DNA of 64,000 bases, taken from the NCBI GenBank assembly GCA_017590115.1, contig JAGGNK010003335.1, forward strand, positions 14,900,779 through 14,964,778, read 5' to 3'. The notes beneath the pieces were generated by a model. It was not told where the DNA came from. It saw only the letters and a list, made by a program, of their open reading frames with translations, and did no database searches. A program made the position numbers and the translations under genes. The number at the start of each line of letters is the position of its first letter. The stretch's first letter is position 1. This document shows positions 57,601 to 64,000 of the stretch, one piece after another. Source of the DNA: Montifringilla adamsi. Taxonomy: Eukaryota; Chordata; Aves; Passeriformes; Passeridae.

Positions 57601-59673
57601 AGGAGCTGGGGACAGAAACCCAGAGCTGGGGATCCAAACCCAGGTGAAGTGCCTGTGCCTCTCTCCTCCTGTGGGGATGGTCCTTCCCCAGGCCAAGGAC
57701 CAACCTGGACTAATGCAGCACAGGGACTCCAGAGGTCCTTAAGGTGCTTCCTGCGAGGGCTCTGATCACCTCAGGGAAGTGAAAGAGCTGAGACACAGAA
57801 GAGAAAGAGCTGAGACAAAGGTGACCCAAAGCACGACAGGAGGACAGAGGCCACGGAGCACATTCCCTGCCTTAGGAAATCCAGCCTTCCCTGCACTGTC
57901 AGCATCTGAGAGATTCTGGAATGAAGTCTCTTATCTGTCTTGCCCACACAGAGATGAAACCTGTCAACTGTTTCAATGCTTCACATGGAAAAGGTCTCTG
58001 AGCTACGTCTGTGTGTGAGCTACAAGTCTAGACCTGTGTGGGATTCCTGCTTTACTCCTCCTCCTCCTCCTCCTCCTCTTCTCTTGGAAAACTTAACACA
58101 GAAACACAATAAACAAACTCAAATTGTCAAAGAGCTATAGAAACTTCAGCTACTGAAGTGCAGAAGCTCCCCGATGTACCACTCACACAATGTATGCACT
58201 TAGCAAAATGAAGATGAATTGTGTCCCCCTGGGAATGGAGAGGAGAGGCCCCTCGGGGCACTGCCAGCCCCTGCCCAGCCCCGCTGCTGGAGGGGCTGAG
58301 TCCTGCCACTGCTGCCCCCTCACCACTTCTGCCATGGAAATTTCTCCGTGGAAATTTCCAGCTCCTGTGAGGAAAGCTGGCCTACACCACACCCGAAACA
58401 CTTGAGGAATTTTTGGGAGAGATTTCAGAATCAAACAGGAACTGTTTGAAATCTGCAGTTTCAGGGAAGTTTTAAGTTCCTACAAAGCCCACGGCCATGA
58501 GAGGCTGAAAGTTTCCTCTGAAAAGAGCCCTTGTCCCAGTTCTGGGCTTGGCAGCGAGGCAGTGCTGGGCACTGCCAGGCTGGTGGGGCACTGGGGGCAC
58601 TGGCCATGGCACCCTCACACTGCCCACACCCATCACCCCCTGCCCTGGCATGGGAGCAGTGCTGGGCTTCCCAATCCTCCTGCTCCTATCCAGAAAGAGG
58701 CCAAGGTGAACAAATTCTCCTTTCTGTAGGAGAATCAATGCTATTATTCACTGGAAACATTAAAGATAAGGAATGTTTACACCTTCAGTGTAATAAACAT
58801 AATAATATTTACTTTTCATCACATTTCAGGTCCCTTCCAAGCCAAGGCACCTGATGAGGATGGTGCACAAGTACCAAAGTCTGTTGACAAATCTTCACTT
58901 GCTCTGCTGCTGCCTTTCAAACACGTTGGCACCTCTGTCACTGCTCTGAACCAAAGCCCTGGTGCCAGGCAGGAGCAGGAACGCGTCAGCCCCTGCCTGA
59001 GCAGCTCCCTCGGGATCCTGTGAGCGTGGGATGGCATGGGATGGGATTTCCCAGGACAAGAGGCTGTGCTGGAGCGAGGTGCCCGGCTCACACCCACCCC
59101 TGCACACTCACACACACTCACACACTGTTTCTCTCTCTCTCCCTTTGCTCTGGGAGTCCCTGGACTGCAGCTGAGCCTGGGCTGAGCTCAGACCCTCAGG
59201 GAGCTCCAGCCCCACAGAACAGGGGAGACCAAAGTCACTGGCTAGCAGGGCTGTCAACAGGAGGGAAAAACAACACTGTAAAAGGCATTTACACATAATC
59301 ACTTATACTAGGTTAGTTTATTTCTGCCTATTCTGAAAGGACTATCTTTGACACTGCACTTTGAACTTTCATGCAGTACAGCCAGAATTTACTAAGCTGT
59401 GACCTGTTTAACTCCAGCACATCCTACCTAAAGCTAAAACCAGCACGTAGCATATTGTATAAATCCACCTCACAGTATCTACTGCAAATCCACCACACAC
59501 CTCTGTAGAAGCAAAAAGCTCGGTATTGAGCTGTTCACCTACTTGTAGAGAGGAGAAGCAACGTCTTCATGCACAGATACTCCTCGTAGGAGACTTGGAG
59601 CCGGGACAGCTCTCGGGCCACCATGAGCATGTGTTTGCATTGTTCATACATACATGGGAGATTCATCCTCTGC
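51610..59673 (-). CDS. NR3C1: NR3C1 (glucocorticoid receptor), 3' part: last three coding exons and 3' UTR
   Basis: Ligand-activated nuclear receptor for glucocorticoids, cytosolic until hormone binding and then acting in the nucleus. The window holds the exons encoding the last 146 residues. Exon lengths 131, 158 and 153 (coding) bp and their phases match the human gene as I know it, and the residue count equals human 632-777. This covers ligand-binding-domain helix 7 through the AF-2 helix ([10 protein letters not shown]) and the C-terminal FHQK. The exon before it (ending ...LIIN) is not found in 59674-64000, so it lies beyond the window. Transcription runs toward ARHGAP26. Confidence 0.97.
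51628..51633 (-). terminator. NR3C1: Distal poly(A) signal AATAAA, probably NR3C1 long mRNA
   Basis: ATAATAAAATTCTGC on the - strand, followed 30-60 nt downstream (51600-51565) by a strongly GU-rich tract, GTGGAGTTTTTGTTGTGG. The combination is a textbook cleavage site at about 51605-51615. It could also end an unrelated - strand transcript. Confidence 0.7.
52205..52310 (-). mobile_element. CR1-type fragment in NR3C1 distal UTR
   Basis: GGTGGGAAGGGACCCCACAG then CAGCTCATCTGTTCCCCCAC, complement of the CR1 3' part. It is in the same orientation as NR3C1. Confidence 0.65.
52888..52965 (-). mobile_element. CR1-type fragment in NR3C1 distal UTR
   Basis: GGGTTGGAAGGGATCTTAAA, then CTCATCCAGTTCCAACCCCC. 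Same orientation as NR3C1. Confidence 0.85.
53250..55611 (-). other. NR3C1: NR3C1 3' UTR, proximal part
   Basis: About 2.36 kb of AT-rich sequence from the stop to the proximal poly(A) signal. Several stretches match the human NR3C1 UTR as I remember it. These are the segment by 55480-55500 opposite ACTACATGTGG, the block at 53840-53905 around GGGCTACTGCAGC, and the 3' end around 53250-53345. Scattered TAAAT on the + strand (AUUUA in the mRNA) suggests AU-rich instability elements, and a long internal A-tract is present. I see no ORF of interest. Confidence 0.85.
53267..53272 (-). terminator. NR3C1: Proximal poly(A) signal AATAAA of NR3C1
   Basis: TTTATT on the + strand (AATAAA on the - strand), 2.34 kb after the stop. 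The flanking sequence resembles the end of the shorter human GR mRNA as recalled: a CTTTTTGAATGTTAT stretch, then CAGTA.TTTGGAG, then the AATAAA. Confidence 0.8.
55612..55764 (-). CDS. NR3C1: NR3C1 last coding exon (helix 11 end, AF-2 helix 12, stop)
   Basis: Coding part 153 bp including TGA at 55614-55612, acceptor GTCACTCGTAG. It reads [20 protein letters not shown], then [20 protein letters not shown], then [12 protein letters not shown]-2 core residues and the charge clamp Glu755 equivalent (EMLAE) are intact, as are Cys736 and Thr739 of the pocket. The position of human Tyr735 is Phe, Asn734 is Ser, and Thr756-equivalent changes are conservative. This is the alpha-type C terminus; I see no beta-type ending in the window. 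Confidence 0.97.
   Translation of the reverse strand: MVENLLSFCFQTFLDKSMSIEFPEMLAEIISNQIPKYSNGNIKKLLFHQK
55765..56618 (-). other. NR3C1: NR3C1 last intron
   Basis: 854 bp. It contains the (GGA)n run (CCT on +) at 56491-56518, about 100 nt after the donor. No other feature recognised. Confidence 0.85.
56491..56518. repeat. (CCT)n / (GGA)n microsatellite in NR3C1 intron
   Basis: About nine uninterrupted trinucleotides. The GGA strand is the NR3C1 transcript strand. Confidence 0.9.
56619..56776 (-). CDS. NR3C1: NR3C1 coding exon (ligand-binding domain, helix 9-10/11)
   Basis: A 158-bp exon on the - strand, acceptor TCCATGTTGCAG, donor GTAAGT. The peptide starts (I)[20 protein letters not shown], continues [20 protein letters not shown] and ends [12 protein letters not shown]. 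The long helix 10/11 block is essentially invariant in glucocorticoid receptors and separates this gene from the mineralocorticoid receptor. Changes from human as recalled are V675I, D678E, E684S, D687E and E727D. A (GGA)n run lies about 100 nt into the following intron. Confidence 0.97.
56920..57075 (+). mobile_element. CR1-type 3'-end fragment
   Basis: TGTGGCTGCCCCTGGATCCC to CCTTCCAACCCAAACCATTC, ending GTGATTCTGTGA. Confidence 0.88.
57408..57475 (-). mobile_element. Short CR1-type fragment, reverse
   Basis: ATCACAGGATGGCTTGGCTT then GGAAAGCATCTTGAAAGATC. Confidence 0.8.
58055..58078. repeat. (TCC)n / (GGA)n microsatellite in NR3C1 intron
   Basis: About eight trinucleotides, GGA on the transcript strand. 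Confidence 0.9.
59543..59673 (-). CDS. NR3C1: NR3C1 coding exon (ligand-binding domain, helix 7-9 region)
   Basis: A 131-bp exon on the - strand, acceptor TTTATTCCTCAG, donor GTAGGT. The peptide starts (E)[20 protein letters not shown] and continues [20 protein letters not shown]. The pocket residues equivalent to human Met639, Gln642 and Met646 are kept; Gln642 contacts the 17-hydroxyl of dexamethasone in the human receptor. Differences from human as recalled: T635N, D641E, Y648M, S650A, S651R, H654S and S674T, four of them within seven residues. The exon ends with one base of an Ile codon where human has Val675. Confidence 0.96.
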
Positions 59674-61785
59674 CTGAGGAATAAAAGCACAGGAATTAGT
59701 GCAATGCCTGGCTGTCTGCACGCTCTGGGTCTGTTTTTCCACGCTGCAGGTGAGGAGCTGCATGTGAGCCACGGCACAGCAGAGGAGGCTCCACTGCCCA
59801 GCTTGCCCCTGAGGTGACAGCCTTGGTGGCACAGATAGACCTGGCCCTGGGGGCAGGAGGAGCCCTGTGACATCCTGAGTCCAGAGCCTGCCTGCACCAA
59901 GGACGCAGCAGCACGCTCTGCTCTCAGCAGCCCCAGCACCAACGTGACACACAAATCAAGCCCAGTCCGAGTTCCCCTCTCATCTTCCCAGGAAAACATG
60001 ATGGAGTGCCACACCAGAGCTGGGATTTCTCGAATTCTTTCAAAGCCTTTGAGAAGTGCGCCTAATTTAATGCATATTTATGTATTTAGGAGTTATTTTC
60101 CTGCTTCCTGTAACTCCTCAAAGTGACTTTATACTTGTGCCCATCTACGTTCCTGAAGCAATGACCAGCACTGCAATTAAACTTCATTATCTCTGTACTG
60201 TAATAAACTTGTTTCTAACCATAAATGGAAAGTCATGTTGACAAGCAAAGGCAAATCTTGGAATCAGAATAACAAACATTATGTTTTTGTATTTTTTTTC
60301 CTATTTCAATGAAGCCCTGCATCAAGACAGGAACTGCTTTTATCTAATACCTCATCTGACACAGCGATCTTGCTCATCTGTGCTCTTACCGCTGGTTACT
60401 GTGAATATTGCAGAATTAGTTTTGAGTGGGAAATGAAGAACACATTAATTCTGAAGAGTGTAAGACAGATTTATGATTTTCCATGGTTTTTATTTTGTAG
60501 GGAGAAAGACAAGCAAAGTAACTCCATGCAATGAGTGCACAATCTCTCTGCAGTGATGCCAGCACCTCATTTTTTTTAATAATGTGTCACCTTTACCTAT
60601 ACAGCATTATAATCTACACAGAGACAAACCGGTGTGGGAGTTACAAGTAAGATTTGGTTATGAAACAACAACTCCTCCAAAGTAGATCACTTTTCCATTC
60701 TCTCTCCCTTAGACCTTAGGCAGGATTATACAATGTTCCCTCACAATCATCCTGGGAAACCCTGAGTGGAAAGAGGGAACAGCCCATTGTCAAGGTGCAA
60801 AAACCAGGGGGAATCCTGATGGCTTTTGAAAGACAAACACAGACTACTGAAACTGCATTGAAGCACAGCAAGCACCAGGGTAAAACCCCAGCATTTCCAA
60901 ACACAGCTGTTGGACAATTCCTCCCACGTGGAACTGGGCCCTGTGTGGCACTGCCCACACCTGCAGCTGCAGCTGTGGGCACTCAGAGCAGCCCCAACAC
61001 CCCGGCCCCAGCCCAGCATTCCACCACCAAGGGCACACGAGGTGATGCTGCACAGGAGGAAGGGAAATGCTGGGCTGTGGGATGTTTCTCAGGGCACTGG
61101 GCACAAAGCCACCACTGGGCCAGGTGGCAAACACTGTCCTGGCCCCTCCGGGCAGTACCAAAGGGCATCTCACATATTTCAAATTGAGTAATTTAAACCC
61201 ATTCTCTGCCAGGGCTCAGCAGTTTTCCTCATGTAAAACTGTGCCCACTTCTGGGCAGAAGGTTAAAATAAACATTATGAAAGGGGTCAGCCTGCTGTTT
61301 GTTTCTGCCTGCTGGGAATGCAACCCCATCCGGGAGGCTGAGGAGGCAGAGGAAGGCACAGAGCCTTGGGCAGGGCCAAGGCTGCACAATGGAGCAGCCA
61401 CGGCCCCGGGCTCAGGCAGGCTCTGCCCCGTGCCCGGTGCCAGGGCACACCGAGGCTGATTCACCCCCTGCCCAGCTCCCAGCGCTGGCACGGCTCTGGG
61501 AACAGCTCCCAGCCAGGCCCATCCCGGCCAGGGCACATCAGAGGATCTCAGCTGGCACAGGGACACAGCCGGGACAAGGGCAGGGCTCAGGGCTCTGCCT
61601 GCTCGGGATGCCAGCTGCCCTCCCTGCACAGGGCATTCCCCAGCCCACACAGAGCTCACGGAACACACACGGAGCTCGGGGGGACAGCACTCACCTGCCT
61701 CCCCAGGGCACTGCCACCCAGCAGGCTGCTGCAGCTGAGCCCCTCCTCGTGCCCTCAGCAGCCACCCCGCGCCCCAGGCCTGGCA

Positions 61786-62085
61786 GGGCACGGGGATGGG
61801 CACAGAGAACAGGGATGGGCATTGGGATGGCACAGGGATGGGCATGGGGATGGCATAGGGATGGGCACGGGGAACGGGGATGGGCATGGGGATGGGCACA
61901 GGGATGGGAACAGGGATGGCACAGGGATGGGCATGGGGATGGCACAGGGATGGGCACGGGGAACGGGGATGGGCATAGGGATGGGCACAGGGAACAGGGA
62001 TTGGCACAGGGAACAGGGATGGGCACAGGGATGGGCACGGGGATGGACACGGGGATGGGCACAGCAATGGGCACGGGGATGGGGT
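61786..62085. repeat. G-rich minisatellite (GGGATGGGCACA-type)
   Basis: Mixed GGGATGGGCACGGGGAAC and GGGATGGGCATG units. It produces long repetitive ORFs on both strands. Confidence 0.92.
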
Positions 62086-62259
62086 CAGCAATGGGCACGT
62101 GGGCGAGGGAAGCACCCAGGGCAGGCTTTTTGCCCTGCTCTGAGTTTCCCAGCTCAGCAGAGCTGCACAGCACAGCAATGGGCACATGGGCGAGGGAAGC
62201 ACCCAGGGCAGGCTTTTTGCCCTGCTCTGAGTTTCCCAGCTCAGCAGAGCTGCACAGCA
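62086..62259. repeat. 87-bp tandem duplication
   Basis: CAGCAATGGGCAC starts at 62086 and 62173. The two copies are nearly identical through GAGCTGCACAGCA. Confidence 0.9.
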
Positions 62260-64000
62260 CCAAACCCCAGCAAACGAGATGCTGCTGCTCTGAAAACCAG
62301 CTGGCACCGACCCCACAGAAGGAGTTACAAAAGAATGCTGGGGAAAAACTTCGGGGAAAAAGGGAACTGACAAAGCACTGCTTACAAAACTGACCTCACT
62401 TGTTGTTTTGCTATCCCCAGCCAGCAGCACAGCTACCCTGCATGGCACATGAGATCAGGAGGACAAACGCGTGACCTCACTCCTCCCAGCAAGCAGCTAC
62501 AGTGACGAGCACGGAACCAGAGACAAAATCCTGGGGCCCAGGACTTCCAGGAACTTCTGTCCCCAGCTGGACAGCAATTAAATGGCATCTGCTACTCGAA
62601 GAACACCACTGTGCCCCGTCACTGTGCTCACTGTAATTTTGGGCACCCTGTGACATACCCAGAGGACGAAAGCTGAGACGCAACCAGTGCCAGCTCCAGC
62701 AGGGCATGTTTTCAATCACAAACTGGGGAAAGAGTTATACAATACTGCAAAATCACAGGTTTAAACCCTTTCCAAGTACTAACTAATGGCCTAAAGCCTA
62801 AGATTTATTCAGCTGCCAAACTTTTCAACAGCTCGAATCAAGTTTCATGTGTATGTGTATAAAAACACGTATGATATATATAAAATTGCCAGCTAGTATA
62901 GACATACCTCCATAAAAATAAATAAATTATAGGAGTACAGACATAAAAGTGGAATATTCAATAAATATTAAATTTTTAGGAGAAGACTGAGCAAATGACT
63001 AATATGCCAGTTTAAAACCTAAGAAGAGAATTTAATCCTCTTTCCTACCACAGACTCTGAGCTACTGGATTCTGCCACTCCATGTAAGCAGCAGTAAATA
63101 CACAGGAACACAGTGGACAGGGCTGGCACGAGGATAAATGCATGAAGGACTGATGCTTGAGCAGATACATGAGGCTAAAGAATGTCTAATTGATCCCATA
63201 AAGAAATCAACCAACAACTGCAGTCATGTCCAACTGAAGCACCAAGTCTTGTAGAGATGGAGTTTCCCTTTGTGAAGCTGAAGCCACTGAACTGCACCAT
63301 GAGGGTAAGTAAGTCCTGGAAGCTCAGGAACAGAATAAATGGTGTCTAACCCCCCTGTAAAACCCCAAGGGAATGAATTATCCAGGAGCAGCTGCCCCTC
63401 TCTGTGGCATGGCAGTGGCCCCTGGCCCAGCTCAGCTCAGCTGGTCACCCCAAGCCAAGGGTGTTTATTTTTGCCTGCCTGCCCACAAGGTCGCTCCTGC
63501 AGGGCTCTCGTGTCTCCCCTGGTGCTTGTCAGCTTTTACCCCGAGGTGGCTCTGTTTTATTGAGGGATGGGACATAAAAAGTTACGAGCAGAGAGTTTTA
63601 TGGAGAACCTGTAGCTCACTGGAAGGAGCTGCAGTGCTCTCAGTCAGCTCAGTGTTTTATTGGAAACAAATGTCACTGTGATCTACGATTCACCCAACTG
63701 TAGCTGGAAGGAATTTGGGAATTACTGTTTGCTGTGAGAGCATTACCCTTTCATTTCTGGGGGTTTTCAAGAGTTCCAGCACCTAGCAGTGAAGCTCTGT
63801 GGTTTTGACCCAGCAGGAGACCTCTGACTTACAGCAAATCAGATGTTATTGCACTTAGTGACAACATCAATTATTTCAATTCCACCATATAGAGACTATT
63901 CTCCTCCAGGGACACATTCTCAGCACTTTAATAAACGTAAGGATACAGATGGGCCCTCACCTGCCATCTCCTTCTCAGTCTTTTAAAAAAAATTATTATT

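Larger units (their letters stand above)
56777..59542 (-). other. NR3C1: NR3C1 intron
   Basis: 2.77 kb. It holds CR1 fragments at 56920-57075 and 57408-57475, a second (GGA)n run at 58055-58078 and a CA/CT-rich patch at 59100-59145. No gene. Confidence 0.85.
59674..64000 (-). other. NR3C1: NR3C1 intron (3' part, continues beyond window)
   Basis: 4.3 kb. It holds a G-rich minisatellite at 61786-62085 and an 87-bp tandem duplication at 62086-62259. AT-rich sequence at 62760-63010 has no recognised function. I looked for the preceding receptor exon and did not find it. The long ORFs at 61216-62448 are repeat-driven. Confidence 0.8.

Noticed and set aside
61216..62448. 410-codon - strand ORF and 334-364-codon + strand ORFs over the same place
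   Set aside because: They run through the GGGATGGGCAC minisatellite and its 87-bp duplication. Both strands are open at once, composition is repetitive, and the region is an NR3C1 intron.
59674..64000. Search for the preceding NR3C1 exon (end ...LIIN) on the - strand
   Set aside because: No matching peptide or splice pair seen; it must lie beyond 64000.
1..64000. CRISPR arrays, tRNA/rRNA genes, viral or phage genes
   Set aside because: The regular repeats are minisatellites with contiguous units and no unique spacers. I recognised no tRNA or rRNA signatures and no viral proteins.

Overview
This is a vertebrate nuclear genome window, almost certainly from a bird and plausibly a songbird. The evidence is spliced genes with GT/AG introns, many short 3'-end fragments of CR1-type LINEs in both orientations, numerous GC-rich minisatellites, and short introns. 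Two well-known genes lie tail to tail. No bacterial-type operons, CRISPR arrays or phage genes are present. Almost all ATG-to-stop ORFs in the window are chance ORFs in introns or tandem repeats.

Layout. Positions 1-44095 carry the 3' part of ARHGAP26 (GRAF1, a BAR-PH-RhoGAP-SH3 protein) on the + strand. The nine exons used in the standard reading lie at 3425-3512, 4583-4641, 5313-5418, 18344-18503, 19865-20003, 23559-23712, 39967-40077, 42296-42387 and 44007-44095. All junction phases agree, and together they encode the last 331 residues: the C-terminal part of RhoGAP, a Ser/Pro-rich linker and the SH3 domain. The 5' exons (BAR, PH and the arginine-finger part of RhoGAP) lie outside the window. 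A 3' UTR follows, with a possible early poly(A) signal near 45.6 kb and the first canonical AATAAA near 50.85 kb.

NR3C1 (glucocorticoid receptor) lies on the - strand. Its last three coding exons are at 59673-59543 (131 bp), 56776-56619 (158 bp) and 55764-55612 (153 bp including the stop). They encode the last 146 residues of the ligand-binding domain, helix 7 to the AF-2 helix and C terminus. The 3' UTR runs down to a proximal poly(A) signal at 53272-53267 and probably a distal one at 51633-51628. The convergent arrangement matches the human ARHGAP26/NR3C1 locus.

Most notable observations. (1) A nearly perfect 661-bp tandem duplication (4857-5517 and 5525-6185, two mismatches) duplicates a complete 106-bp RhoGAP exon. 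Including both copies would shift the frame and meet a stop at once in the next exon, so this is a mutually exclusive or NMD-provoking exon pair, or an assembly artefact. (2) An in-frame 198-bp alternative extension follows the linker exon, and its first residues resemble the alternative insert of the long human isoform. (3) The receptor ligand-binding domain has Phe where human GR has Tyr735, plus a cluster of changes in helix 7. (4) G-rich and TG-rich minisatellites sit next to the SH3-exon acceptor and between the two genes. (5) NR3C1 appears to have alternative poly(A) sites, with CR1 and CpG-rich material in the distal UTR. I found no evidence of a wholly new biological system.
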